A stretch of 44,330 nt of DNA. It comes from Glycomyces paridis (GTDB taxonomy: Bacteria; Actinomycetota; Actinomycetes; Mycobacteriales; Micromonosporaceae). Position numbers and translations under genes: made by a program. The number at the start of each line of letters is the position of its first letter. The first letter of the stretch is position 1. This document shows positions 32,558 to 41,462 of the stretch, in pieces. The stretch lies in NCBI RefSeq assembly GCF_004912155.1, contig NZ_STGX01000018.1:81835-126164 (forward strand), given 5' to 3'. Below the pieces are notes generated by a model, which did no database searches, was not told the origin of the DNA, and saw only the letters and a list, made by a program, of their open reading frames with translations.

Positions 32558-33682
32558 GCCCCGGACTCTGCCACGACCGCAGGCCGGGGCGCACCCTCGT
32601 TTCAGGAGGCGAAGGTCTAACGAGGCGAAGTCGATGACGATCTTGACGTCTTCGGGGCCGGTGTGGCCGAAGGCCTGCTCGTAGTCCTCCAGCGGGATGC
32701 GGCGGGTGATGAGGCCCTGGAGCCAGTCGCGGTCGGAGGCGGCGAGGATCTCGGCGGCCTTCGTGAAATGGGTCAGGTTGGCGTTGACCGAGCCGACGAC
32801 CACGTCGTTCTCCAGCACCAGTTCGCGGTTGAGGCCGCCCGCGTCGACCTCGACCTTGCGGCCGGTGGGCGTGACGCCGGTGAGGCAGGTGACGCCGTAC
32901 GCGCCGGTGGCGGCCATCGCGTCGAACACGAGCGCGGGCGCGCCGGTGGCCTCGATGACGATGTCCGGTTCGCCCTTCTCGATCGCGGCGGCGAGGCCGT
33001 CGGTGTGGTAGGTCGCGCCGAGGGCCCGCACGAGCTCGGGTTTCGGGCCCTCGTCGGTGCGGTCGAGGACGTGCACCTCCAGGCCGCGCTGCGCGCCGAC
33101 GAGCGCGGCCAGCAGGCCGATCGGGCCCGCGCCGAGGACGAGCACGGTCTTCGGCTCGAACCAGGAGCGCCCGCCGACGCGGTCGATCTGCTCCCAGGCC
33201 TTGGCGAGCACGCTCATCGGCTCCATGAGCACGCCCACTTCGGACAGTGCCGGGTCGAGCTTCACGGCGTAGTCGGCCTCGATCGTCCACGCCTCGCTGC
33301 CGAAGCCGTCGATCTCCTTGATGCCGCGCTCGGTGTAGTCGCCGTTGCGGCAGTTGTCGAACAGGCCCCGCGCGCACGCCCCGCACGGCACCGGGTCGGG
33401 CCTGCGCACGACGCCGACCACGAGGTCCCCGGGCGCGAAGCCCGAGCCCTCCGGTGCGGTGCGCACCCGCCCGAGCGACTCGTGGCCGATGACGAGCCGC
33501 TTCGAACCCGAAGGGGCCCAGCCGTACTCGCCTTCGGTAAGGTCCCGGTCGGTGCCGCACACGCCGAGCGCGATGGCGTCCACCAGCAGGTCGCCCTCGC
33601 CGGGCACCGGCTCCTCGATCTCCTCCAGCGCGAGCGACCCCTGTCGCCCGGCCTCCACGGTCAATGCGCGCACGGCGCTCAC
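32216..33682 (-). CDS. Glucose 1-dehydrogenase (MDR family) with read-through extension
   Basis: The open frame is 488 codons. Residues 1-353 (down to about base 32624) are a glucose 1-dehydrogenase of the zinc-dependent medium-chain family: catalytic-zinc motif VCGTD (C42), GHE at 67-69, a Cys cluster (CGACARGLFDNC, 100-111), Rossmann VLVLGAGPIGLL at 180-191, and the GDH C-terminal domain ending VKIVIDFA. It should oxidise glucose with NAD(P). It starts with the GTG at 33682, where GTGA overlaps the GH15 stop. The normal stop is missing: after IDFA the frame continues SLDLRLLKRG..., including a TTA codon at 32618-32620, into the following small gene. Loss of one T would restore TAG, so this looks like a frameshift or stop loss. 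Confidence 0.85.
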   Translation of the reverse strand: MSAVRALTVEAGRQGSLALEEIEEPVPGEGDLLVDAIALGVCGTDRDLTEGEYGWAPSGSKRLVIGHESLGRVRTAPEGSGFAPGDLVVGVVRRPDPVPCGACARGLFDNCRNGDYTERGIKEIDGFGSEAWTIEADYAVKLDPALSEVGVLMEPMSVLAKAWEQIDRVGGRSWFEPKTVLVLGAGPIGLLAALVGAQRGLEVHVLDRTDEGPKPELVRALGATYHTDGLAAAIEKGEPDIVIEATGAPALVFDAMAATGAYGVTCLTGVTPTGRKVEVDAGGLNRELVLENDVVVGSVNANLTHFTKAAEILAASDRDWLQGLITRRIPLEDYEQAFGHTGPEDVKIVIDFASLDLRLLKRGCAPACGRGRVRGMSTTTLWRPCGPAELALVRESGWTAWPPRLPEQPIFYPVLNEDYAIRIARDWNAPRAGVGYVTRFDVDRAFAERYPVQRVGGDTILELWVPAEELDEFNRHIVGRIEAVGEYR

Positions 33683-35502
33683 CCCTTCCCTTCCGATGCC
33701 TCCCGGCGGGCGTCGGCGCGGGGCCGGGCCGCCGGGGGCGCGCCGCTGAGGTGGCGCGCCGAGTTCACCAGGCCCACATGGCTGTAGGCCTGCGGGGTGT
33801 TGCCGAGGTGGCGGCCGGTGGCGGGGTCGTACTCCTCGGCGAGGAGGCCGAGGTCGTTGCGGGTCTTGAGGAGCCGTTCGAACAGCGCCCTGGCCTCGTC
33901 CTCGCGGCCGATGCCCTGGAGGGCGTCCACGAGCCAGAACGTGCAGGCCAGGAAGGTGCCCTCGCGCCCGGGCAGGCCGTCGACGCCGCTGTCGGCCTCG
34001 GGGTCGTAGCGCAGGACGTAGCCGCCGTGCGTCAGTTCGCGCTGCACCGCCTCGACGGTGCCGACCACGCGCGGGTCCTCCCAGGGCAGGAAGCCGACCA
34101 TCGGCAGGAGCAGCAGCGCCGCGTCGAGTCCCTTGGAACCGTAGAACTGCGTGAAGGTGCCGCGGTCGGCGTCGAAGCCGCGCTCGCAGACCTGCGCGTG
34201 GACGCGGTCGCGCAGCGCCCGCCACTCCTCCACCGGCCCGTCGAGGCCGAAGCGCTCGACGGCCTGGACGGCGCGGTCGAAGGCGACCCAGGCCATGACC
34301 TTGGAGTGCACGAAGTGGCGCCGCTCGCCGCGGACCTCCCACAGGCTGTCGTCGGGGTCGGCCCAGTGCTCGGCGACGAATGCCAGCAGTCCCTTCTGGA
34401 GCTCCCATGCGTCCCCGTCGGCCTCGTCGTCCGCCGCGCGGGCGAGGTGGAGCGCGTCGAGCGTCTCGCCCCACACATCGAGCTGGAACTGACCGGTGGC
34501 GGCGTTGCCGATGCGCACCGGCGCGGAGCCCTCGTAGCCGGGCAGCCAGTCGACCTCGATCTCGGGGAGCCAGTGGCGGCCGTCGAGCCCGTACATGATC
34601 TGGAGGTCGGCGGGGTCGCCCGCGGCGGCGCGCAGCAGCCAGTGCCGCCAGGCCCGCGCCTCGTCCCTGAACCCGGTGCCGAGCATCGCGGCGAGCACGA
34701 AGGACGCGTCGCGCAGCCAGCAGTAGCGGTAGTCCCAGTTGCGCACGCCGCCGAGTTCCTCGGGCAGCGCGGTCGTGGCCGCGGCGAGGATGCCGCCGGT
34801 CGGGGCGTATGTCAAGGCCTTCAAGGTGATGACGGAGCGGCGCACCGCCTCGTCCCATTCACCCTCATAGGACAGGTCGCCGATCCACTCGGTCCAGAAC
34901 GACTCGGTGTCGGCCAGCGCCTCGGCGGCGTCGACGGCCGTGGGCCGGTCGTGGTGGGACTCGTGGTGGGTGAGGACGAAGGCGACGCGTTCGCCCGCGG
35001 CGACGGTGAACTCGGCGCTGGCGGTGCCGTCTTCGATGTCAAGGGGCACTTCGGCTTCGAGCCAGGCGGCGTCGGGTCCGGCGATGGCGGAGAGGTGGGG
35101 GCCGTGGCCGCGGACCCAGGGCACGACCTTGCCGTAGCCGAAGCGCAGGCGCAGGACGGTGCTCATGCGGACCGCGCCGTCGAGTCCTTCGACGACGCGG
35201 ACGATGTCGGCGGCCTCGCCCCGCGGGGGCATCGCGTCGGTGACGCGGACGGCGCCTTCGGGTGTGTCCCATTCGGTTTCGAGGATGAGGGTGTCGGTGC
35301 GGTAGCGGCGGCGGGTGCACTTGCCGCCCGCGGCGGGGCCGAGCCGCCAGCTGCCGTGGTCCTCGTCGCCGAGGAGGGCGGCGAAGCAGGCGGGGGAGTC
35401 GAAGCGGGGCAGGCACATCCAGTCGATGGAGCCGTCGGAGCCGACGAGGGCGGCGGTGTGGAGGTCGCCGATCATCCCGTATTCCTCGATGCGCAGGGCC
35501 AC
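33679..35502 (-). CDS. Glycoside hydrolase family 15 protein (trehalase/glucoamylase-like)
   Basis: 607 residues with a trehalase-like N-terminal beta domain (about 1-200; RIEEYGMIGDLHTAALVG and SIDWMCLPRFDSPACFAALL) and an (alpha/alpha)6 catalytic domain (about 220-590). NWDYRYCWLRDASFVLAAM, the acid Glu389 in DSLWEVRGERRHF and GLLAEEYDP (base Glu556 or 557) are typical of actinobacterial GH15 enzymes, including mycobacterial trehalase. There is no signal peptide, so it is cytoplasmic. It starts with a GTG at 35502 (AGGAAGG upstream). It overlaps the glucose 1-dehydrogenase gene by four bases: glucose released here can be oxidised next. Substrate could be trehalose or an alpha-glucan. Confidence 0.88.
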   Translation of the reverse strand: MALRIEEYGMIGDLHTAALVGSDGSIDWMCLPRFDSPACFAALLGDEDHGSWRLGPAAGGKCTRRRYRTDTLILETEWDTPEGAVRVTDAMPPRGEAADIVRVVEGLDGAVRMSTVLRLRFGYGKVVPWVRGHGPHLSAIAGPDAAWLEAEVPLDIEDGTASAEFTVAAGERVAFVLTHHESHHDRPTAVDAAEALADTESFWTEWIGDLSYEGEWDEAVRRSVITLKALTYAPTGGILAAATTALPEELGGVRNWDYRYCWLRDASFVLAAMLGTGFRDEARAWRHWLLRAAAGDPADLQIMYGLDGRHWLPEIEVDWLPGYEGSAPVRIGNAATGQFQLDVWGETLDALHLARAADDEADGDAWELQKGLLAFVAEHWADPDDSLWEVRGERRHFVHSKVMAWVAFDRAVQAVERFGLDGPVEEWRALRDRVHAQVCERGFDADRGTFTQFYGSKGLDAALLLLPMVGFLPWEDPRVVGTVEAVQRELTHGGYVLRYDPEADSGVDGLPGREGTFLACTFWLVDALQGIGREDEARALFERLLKTRNDLGLLAEEYDPATGRHLGNTPQAYSHVGLVNSARHLSGAPPAARPRADARREASEGKG

Positions 35503-35709
35503 GGCGGCGCCTTCCTGGTCGGTGTGCGTGCGGTCCTTCCGGGTCTACCCGCTGCGGCCGTTCGCACACCCGTCGGGTCCGGTCGCGGCATCGGCAATTG
35601 TCGCATTCGCGGGGCGTCCGGAGCCGGGATTCGGCGGGAAGTGGTGTGCGCTCGCGCAACGCGGGTAACCGGCCCGGGACCGACGAATCGCAACGAAGGA
35701 GTGATCGCG

Positions 35710-36165
35710 ATGAGCACCATCACCGAATCAGTCGACGTCGAGGTCCCGGCCGCCACGGCCTACGAGCAGTGGACCCGTTTCGAGACGTTCCCGTCCTTCA
35801 TGGAGGGGGTCGAGTCCGTCAGCCGGATCGACGACACGTTCACGCACTGGGTGACGAGCATCGGCGGGGTCACCCGCGAGTTCGACGCCGCCGTCACCGA
35901 GCTCCAGCCGTGGGAGCGGGTGGCGTGGCGGTCGATCTCCGGCCCCACGCACGCGGGGGTCATCTCGTTCGCGCCGCTCGACGACGACACGACGCGCGTC
36001 ACCGCGCAGATGGACATCGACCCGGAGGGGTTCGCCGAGAACGCGGCCGACAAGCTCGGCGTGCTCGACCGGCGGGTGCACGGCGACCTGCACCGGTTCA
36101 AGGAGTTCATCGAGGGCCGCGGGGACGCGGGTGCGGGGCGTGAGCCGGACCCGCTCGGGTTCTGA
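35710..36165 (+). CDS. SRPBCC-family (polyketide cyclase/CoQ10-binding type) protein
   Basis: 151 residues from the ATG at 35710 (AAGGAG upstream). The helix-grip fold is suggested by SVDVEVPAATAYEQWTRFETFPSFMEGVESVSRID, a central WVTSIGGVTREFDAAVTEL strand pair, and a C-terminal amphipathic helix (LDRRVHGDLHRFKEFIEGR). Such proteins bind hydrophobic ligands; actinobacterial members are often stress-associated. It is isolated from its neighbours and followed by a long hairpin. Confidence 0.85.
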   Translation: MSTITESVDVEVPAATAYEQWTRFETFPSFMEGVESVSRIDDTFTHWVTSIGGVTREFDAAVTELQPWERVAWRSISGPTHAGVISFAPLDDDTTRVTAQMDIDPEGFAENAADKLGVLDRRVHGDLHRFKEFIEGRGDAGAGREPDPLGF

Positions 36166-36169
36166 GTCG

Positions 36170-36212
36170 CGAGCGAGCGCGCCCGGGGAACGGCCCCGGG
36201 CGCGCTCGCTCG
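36170..36212. terminator. Bidirectional terminator, 19-bp perfect stem
   Basis: 36170-36188 pairs perfectly with 36194-36212 around a five-base loop, between the convergent SRPBCC gene (stop 36165) and the secreted glycosidase gene (ends 36214). It is the longest stem in the window. Confidence 0.9.
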
Positions 36213-36213
36213 T

Positions 36214-37929
36214 TCAGGCGAGGGTGATGTTGTCGAGTTCGGCGTAGCCGGTGCCGCCGGCGAAGTACGGGGAGCCCTTCGCGAGGCGTATGACGTTGTA
36301 GCCGGCGTTGAGGTTGACGGTGACGGTGGTGGTGGAGAACTGGGCCCAGCCGGAGGTCGGCGGGTAGGAGACGGTGGACCAGCCGCCGCCGTTGTAGGCG
36401 AGGCCGTGGGTGGAGGTCGCGCCGGTGCCGTTGGCGTACCTGATGGTCATGGTGTAGCTGCGGGCGGTGGGGACGTTGACGGTGAAGTCGACGAAGGAGT
36501 CCGAGCGCATGTCGGCGCTGCCGTCGATGTTGCCGACGTAGTAGCCGCCTGAGGCCCCGCCCGCGGAGCGGGTGAGGGCGTTGACGACGGTGGCGTTCTC
36601 GGCCTCGTAGACCTGCTGCCAGGAGGTGGTCGGGCCGCCCGCGGGCGTGACGACGAGCTGGTAGGCGCCCTCGGCGTTCATGTCGGGTACGGGCACGGAG
36701 ATGGAGCCGCCGCTGGTGGTCATGGTGGTGGTGCTGACGGTCGTCGGCGCCGTCACGGCGGTGTGCCTGCCCGAGCCGGGGGTGTAGAGCAGCTGCACCT
36801 TGACGGAGGAGCCGAGGGCGCCGAGCCCGTTGACCTTGACGGTGTTGGAGCCCCAGTCGCCGCCGAAGAGGACGTTCACGATCTTGCGGCTGGAGTCGTA
36901 GGAGGCGACGCCGTCGAGCCAGGAGTTGGGGGTGGTCTTGACGATGTTGCCGGTCATGGACCCGTACCAGCGGTACAGCCAGTAGGAGGCGGTGGGCTGG
37001 TTCTGGAGGGTGAACAGGCCGTCGAAGGTCCCGGCCTCGAACCAGTAGGCGCGGTGGGCCTCGCGGGCGCCGTGGCGCTCCAGGACGCTCATCCAGTGGA
37101 GGGCCACGGAGGGGATGTCCATCTGGTTGTAGCTGTTGTACTCGTTGATCGCGATGGGGCGCGGGGAGATGCCCAGGGAGGACTCGATGGCGCGGTAGTC
37201 GGCGACGTGGTCGTCGAAGTTGTCCCAGTCCATGTCGCCGAGTTCGTGCCAGACGATGACGTCGGGGAGCGTCCCGGTGTCGCGGGCGTAGGTCAGGAAC
37301 GAGACCATGCGGTTGTGGTTGTAGTGCGAGTCGCTCGGTCCGACGATGGGCGTCACCGGGTCCAGTGACCGCACCAGGTCGTAGGTCCGCTCCCAGCCTG
37401 CGTTGAAGGAGCCCGCCGAGGCGGTGTTCCAGGTCCAGTCGGGCTCGTTCCACAGCTCCCAGCCGTGGATGTTGGTGAGGTCGGTGCGCTCCAGGCGGTC
37501 GTTGACCTGCGTGGTGACCTTCTGCTCCCAGTCGGCCCAGCCCTGCCAGACGTAGGGGAAGGAGGGGTAGATGTCGGGCATGCGGATGAACTGCTGGGCG
37601 CCGGCGCGGACGAGGTTGGCGCCGACGTCGAGGGAGTCGCAGCACGGCTCGGTCGCGCCGTTGCCGAGGTGGGTGGTGCCGGGGGCGGGCTGGGTGAAGC
37701 TGGTCGGGTTGAGCGGCAGGAGCATCGAGGTGGTCGGCTGGGAGTCGGAGCCGACGCCGTAGAGGCCGCCGGAGGCGACCTGGGTCGCGGGGCGCACGAC
37801 GGTGCCGACGTCGACGGTGAGCGTGAGGCCGGCGGCGTTCGCGGGAGCGGCCGCTCCGGCGACGGCGGCGCCGATCAGGAGGGCGAGCGCGGCTATCCGC
37901 GCGACCGTCCGTTTCAGGGGGTATCGCAT
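36214..37929 (-). CDS. Secreted clan GH-A glycosidase with C-terminal carbohydrate-binding module
   Basis: 571 residues. Signal peptide with cleavage after APANA (about residue 32). The catalytic domain (about 35-360) has a TIM-barrel pattern with acid/base Glu162 in GWELWNEPDW and nucleophile Glu263 in PIAINEYNS, as in clan GH-A (GH39-like is possible). A linker and beta domain precede a CBM35/CBM6-like module from about residue 440 (QVYEAENATVVNALTRSAGG ... GTGYAELDNITLA). It would cleave a polysaccharide outside the cell. The ATG at 37929 has GAGGAGA upstream. It diverges from the LacI-GH127 operon across a region with operator palindromes, so it is likely part of the arabinoside regulon. 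Exact specificity is unknown. Confidence 0.87.
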   Translation of the reverse strand: MRYPLKRTVARIAALALLIGAAVAGAAAPANAAGLTLTVDVGTVVRPATQVASGGLYGVGSDSQPTTSMLLPLNPTSFTQPAPGTTHLGNGATEPCCDSLDVGANLVRAGAQQFIRMPDIYPSFPYVWQGWADWEQKVTTQVNDRLERTDLTNIHGWELWNEPDWTWNTASAGSFNAGWERTYDLVRSLDPVTPIVGPSDSHYNHNRMVSFLTYARDTGTLPDVIVWHELGDMDWDNFDDHVADYRAIESSLGISPRPIAINEYNSYNQMDIPSVALHWMSVLERHGAREAHRAYWFEAGTFDGLFTLQNQPTASYWLYRWYGSMTGNIVKTTPNSWLDGVASYDSSRKIVNVLFGGDWGSNTVKVNGLGALGSSVKVQLLYTPGSGRHTAVTAPTTVSTTTMTTSGGSISVPVPDMNAEGAYQLVVTPAGGPTTSWQQVYEAENATVVNALTRSAGGASGGYYVGNIDGSADMRSDSFVDFTVNVPTARSYTMTIRYANGTGATSTHGLAYNGGGWSTVSYPPTSGWAQFSTTTVTVNLNAGYNVIRLAKGSPYFAGGTGYAELDNITLA

Positions 37930-37950
37930 GTCTTCTCCTCATTGAGCGAC

Positions 37951-38102
37951 CGAACCGGTTCGACGGTTCGCTTTCCGCAGAGGCTAGTTTCGAACCCCGT
38001 TCGATGCAAGTACTTCTATATATGCAGTTAGAAGACGCGTGGTGTTCGAGTGAGGCGAGTTTGCATTCGCCGGATCGGGTCGCTATGCTTCGAACCGGTT
38101 CG
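37951..38102. promoter_or_regulatory. LacI operator array in divergent promoter
   Basis: CGAACCGGTTCG occurs exactly at 37951-37962 and at 38091-38102. A related CGAACCCCGTTCG lies at 37991-38003. These flank the promoters of the secreted glycosidase and of the LacI gene. A shortened form, GAACCGTTC, occurs at 39203-39211 before the binding-protein gene. They are most simply read as sites for the adjacent LacI protein. Confidence 0.8.
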
Positions 38103-38141
38103 CATGATCGGCATCCCTCGCGAACCCCGGAGGAGGACTCG

Positions 38142-39164
38142 GTGGTCAACATCGGAGACGTCGCCCGCGCCGCGGGCGTCGCGCGTTCGACGGCGTCGTA
38201 CGCCATGAGCGGCAAGCGCGCCGTCTCGGACGAGGTGCGCCGCCGCGTCCAGCAGGTCGCCCTCGAACTCGGCTACACCCCCAACGCGGGCGCCCGCGCC
38301 CTCGCGACCTCCCGCGCGATGGTCATCGGCCTGCTCGCCCAGTTCCTCCCCGACGAGTTCGCCCCCGCGATGCTCCAGTACATCCAGGGCGTCACGAACA
38401 CCGCCCGCGACCTCGGCTACGACATCCTGCTCAGCTCCGACGCGAACGGCACCGCGGCCCTCAAGCGCCTCACCGACTCCCGCATGGTCGACGGCGTCGT
38501 GCTCCTCAACGTCGCCGAGGACGACGAGCGCCTGCCCGTCCTGCGCGCCGCCGCCCAGCCCGGCGCCCTCGTGGGCCTGCCCGGCGACTGCACCGGCGTC
38601 GACGTCTTCGACCTCGACTTCGAGGAGGCCGGGCGCGTCATGGTCGAACACCTCGTGGCCCTCGGCCACCGCGAGCTCATCCTCGTCTCCCAGCCGCAGC
38701 ACGTGGTCGAGCGCGGCGGCGCCTACGTCTGGCGCCTCCAGAACGCCGCCGTCGAGACCGCCGCGCAGCGCGGGGTGCGGCTGCGCACCGTCCACGCCGC
38801 CGCCGCCCAGCCCGACATCGGCCGCGAACTGCACGCGCTCCTCGGAGCGAACCCCGAGGCCACCGGCCTGCTGCTCAACAACGAGGCCGCCGCCGCGGCC
38901 CTGCCGACCGTGCTCCACGAGCGGCGCCTGTCGGCCCCCGCGGACCTCTCGGTCGTCGGGCGCTACTCCGACGAGTTCGCCCGGACCTTCTCCCTGCCCT
39001 ACTCCTCCATCGAGAGCGCGCCCGACCGGCTCGGGCGCATGGCGGTGCGACAACTCGTGCGCCGCATCGAGAAGGAGATCGCCGACGACGCGCCCAACGT
39101 CGTCCGGTTCGTCGCGCCCGAACTGGTGGACCGTGGCTCCACGGCCCCGCCGCGACCGGCGTAG
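38142..39164 (+). CDS. LacI-family repressor of the arabinoside locus
   Basis: 340 residues from the GTG at 38142 with GGAGGA upstream. HTH VVNIGDVARAAGVARSTASY, hinge helix NAGARALAT, then an effector domain (MVIGLLAQFLPDEFAPAM, MVDGVVLLNV, SVVGRYSDEFARTFSLPYSSIESAP). It lies between the secreted glycosidase and a sugar ABC importer/GH127 operon, next to two exact copies of a 12-base palindrome. It probably represses both directions until an arabinose-type oligosaccharide is bound. The open frame extends upstream to 38004 without a ribosome site. Confidence 0.93.
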   Translation: MVNIGDVARAAGVARSTASYAMSGKRAVSDEVRRRVQQVALELGYTPNAGARALATSRAMVIGLLAQFLPDEFAPAMLQYIQGVTNTARDLGYDILLSSDANGTAALKRLTDSRMVDGVVLLNVAEDDERLPVLRAAAQPGALVGLPGDCTGVDVFDLDFEEAGRVMVEHLVALGHRELILVSQPQHVVERGGAYVWRLQNAAVETAAQRGVRLRTVHAAAAQPDIGRELHALLGANPEATGLLLNNEAAAAALPTVLHERRLSAPADLSVVGRYSDEFARTFSLPYSSIESAPDRLGRMAVRQLVRRIEKEIADDAPNVVRFVAPELVDRGSTAPPRPA

Positions 39165-39225
39165 GACGACCCCTCACCCCGGAGGGCACTGCCGCCCTTC
39201 GGGAACCGTTCAAGGAGGAACAACC

Positions 39226-40467
39226 ATGAAGTACCGACCCCTTGCCAGGTCGACTGCGGCGCTCGCCGCGGCGGCCGCGCTGGCCGTAGCCGCCGCCTGC
39301 TCCTCCGGGGGCGACGAGGCCGACGCCGACACGCACACCTGGTGGGACCCCTACCCCCAGCACGCCGAGGACTCCGCCTGGGCCGAGCGCGTCGACGCCT
39401 GCGGCGAGGAGGCGGGCGTGACCATCGAGCGCACCGCCTCGGACACCACCGACCTCACCAACCGCGCGCTGCTGGCGGCACAGGAGGGCACCAGCCCCGA
39501 CATCATGCTGCTCGACAACCCGGCGGTGTCCACACTGGCCGACACCGAGATGCTCACGACCATGGACGAACTCGGCCTCGACGTCTCCGGCGTCGACGAG
39601 AACCTCCTGGCCGCGGGCGTCGTCGACGACCAGGCCTACGGCATCCCCATCGGCGCCAACACGCTCGCGATCTACTACAACGCCGACATCCTGACGGCGG
39701 CGGGTGTGGACCCGGCCTCGATCACCGACTGGGCGACCCTGACGGACGCGCTCGCCAAGGTTACCGGTAACGGCGACAAGGGGATCACCTTCGCCGCCAT
39801 CGGCACCGAGGAGGGCTCCTTCCAGTTCCTGCCGTGGTTCTGGGGCGCCGGCGCCGACCTGCGCGACCTCGACTCCCCCGAAGCCGTTGCGGCCCTTCAG
39901 TTGTGGACCGACTGGCTCGACGCCGGCTACGCCCCCAACTCGGTGCTCACCAACTCCCAGAACACCACCTGGGAGGAGTTCCTCACCGGCGAGTTCGCGT
40001 TCGCGGTCAACGGCACCTGGCAGGTCAACAGCGCCGCCGAGGCCGGCTTCGCGACCGGGCTCGTCCAGATCCCCGGCATGGACGGCGGCGCCGCGCCCGC
40101 ACCGACGGGCGGCGAGTTCATCATCGCCCCCGCGCAGGCCGACACCGACCGCTACGACGTCACCCGCCAGATCGTGGAGTGCATGACCACCCCCGAGGGC
40201 TTCGTCGAGACCGCCACCACCTTCGCCTACTACATCCCGCCGACCGCCGAAGGCCAGGAGGCGCTGCTCGCGGCCGAACCCGACCTCGAACCGTGGGTCG
40301 CCGCCGTGCAGGAGGCCAAGGGCCGCACCAGCGACAACCTCGGCACCGACTACCCGAAGATCTCCGAGGCGCTGTGGACCGCCGTCCAGAACGCCCTGTC
40401 GGGAGCGGCCACCCCGGCCGACGCCCTGGCGCAGGCCCAGTCCGACGCCGAAGCCGCGCTCGGCTGA
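39226..40467 (+). CDS. ABC sugar transporter, solute-binding lipoprotein
   Basis: 413 residues. Signal peptide with lipobox VAAAC and lipidated Cys25, then a family 1 extracellular solute-binding fold: DIMLLDNPAVSTLAD, YGIPIGANTLAIYYNADIL, FLPWFWGAGADL, FAVNGTWQVNSA. The ATG at 39226 has AAGGAGGAA upstream. It is 61 bases after LacI and followed by two permeases. It binds the imported oligosaccharide; the GH127 enzyme downstream suggests an L-arabinofuranose-containing sugar (inference). Confidence 0.93.
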   Translation: MKYRPLARSTAALAAAAALAVAAACSSGGDEADADTHTWWDPYPQHAEDSAWAERVDACGEEAGVTIERTASDTTDLTNRALLAAQEGTSPDIMLLDNPAVSTLADTEMLTTMDELGLDVSGVDENLLAAGVVDDQAYGIPIGANTLAIYYNADILTAAGVDPASITDWATLTDALAKVTGNGDKGITFAAIGTEEGSFQFLPWFWGAGADLRDLDSPEAVAALQLWTDWLDAGYAPNSVLTNSQNTTWEEFLTGEFAFAVNGTWQVNSAAEAGFATGLVQIPGMDGGAAPAPTGGEFIIAPAQADTDRYDVTRQIVECMTTPEGFVETATTFAYYIPPTAEGQEALLAAEPDLEPWVAAVQEAKGRTSDNLGTDYPKISEALWTAVQNALSGAATPADALAQAQSDAEAALG

Positions 40468-40484
40468 CGGGGAGCGACACGACC

Positions 40485-41462
40485 ATGACCACGACTTCGG
40501 TCACCGCGACCGACCGTGCGTCCCACGGTGCGGCGGGCCCTGCGCCCGCCGCACCGGCCCGCCGCCGGCGCCGCCCGCCGGGCTCGGCGAGCACCTGGAC
40601 CGCGATCGGCTTCGCCGCACCGCTCTTCGCCTACCTCGCCGTGTTCTACGCCTATCCACTGTGGCGCAACATCGAGCTGAGCGTCCACGACTACACCGTG
40701 CGCGCCTTCGTCCTCGGCAACCCCGAGTTCGTCGGCTTCGAGAAGTACACCGAGGTCTTCGCCTCCGACGCCTTCCCCACCGCACTCGTCAACACCGCCC
40801 TGTTCACCGTCGTGTCCATCGCCTTCCAGTACGCGATCGGCCTTGGCCTGGCGGTGTTCTTCCACTCGAACTTCCGCCTCTCGGGCGTGCTCCGCGCGCT
40901 CTTCCTGGTGCCGTGGCTCCTGCCGCTCATCGTCTCCTCGTCCACCTGGGCGTGGATGCTCAACTCCGACCACGGCATCGTCAACTCGGTCGTGCAGTCC
41001 TTCGGCGGCGACCAGATCAACTGGCTCACCTCCCCCGGCACCGCCCTGACCGCCGTGATCATCGCGAACATCTGGCTCGGCATCCCGTTCAACCTCGTGA
41101 TCCTCCACGCCGGACTCCAGCAGGTGCCCGCCGAGGTCTACGAGGCCGCGTCCCTCGACGGCGCCTCGTCCTGGCAGCAGTTCTGGCGCATCACCTTCCC
41201 GCTCCTGCGGCCCGTCTCCGGCATCACCCTGCTGCTCGGGTTCATCTACACGCTCAAGGTCGTCGACGTCATCTGGATCATGACCACCGGCGGCCCCGGC
41301 AACGCCTCGCTGACCCTCGCCGTGTGGTCCTACCGGGAGGCCTTCGGCACCGGCCAGCCCGACTTCTCGCCCGCCGCGGCGATCGGCAACCTGCTCATCG
41401 TCATCGCGCTCGTCTTCGGATTCGTCCACGTGCGCATGCAGCGCTCCTGGGAGAAGTCATGA
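40485..41462 (+). CDS. ABC sugar transporter permease 1 (MalF-like)
   Basis: 325 residues from the ATG at 40485. A basic N-terminal tail (ARRRRRPPG) and six helices of the carbohydrate-uptake CUT1 permease type. The cytoplasmic EAA loop reads EVYEAASLDGASSWQQFWRITFPLLRP, which contacts the ATPase. Its stop overlaps the start of permease 2 by four bases (ATGA). No ATPase gene is in the window; actinomycete CUT1 systems often share a single MsiK ATPase encoded elsewhere. Confidence 0.94.
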   Translation: MTTTSVTATDRASHGAAGPAPAAPARRRRRPPGSASTWTAIGFAAPLFAYLAVFYAYPLWRNIELSVHDYTVRAFVLGNPEFVGFEKYTEVFASDAFPTALVNTALFTVVSIAFQYAIGLGLAVFFHSNFRLSGVLRALFLVPWLLPLIVSSSTWAWMLNSDHGIVNSVVQSFGGDQINWLTSPGTALTAVIIANIWLGIPFNLVILHAGLQQVPAEVYEAASLDGASSWQQFWRITFPLLRPVSGITLLLGFIYTLKVVDVIWIMTTGGPGNASLTLAVWSYREAFGTGQPDFSPAAAIGNLLIVIALVFGFVHVRMQRSWEKS

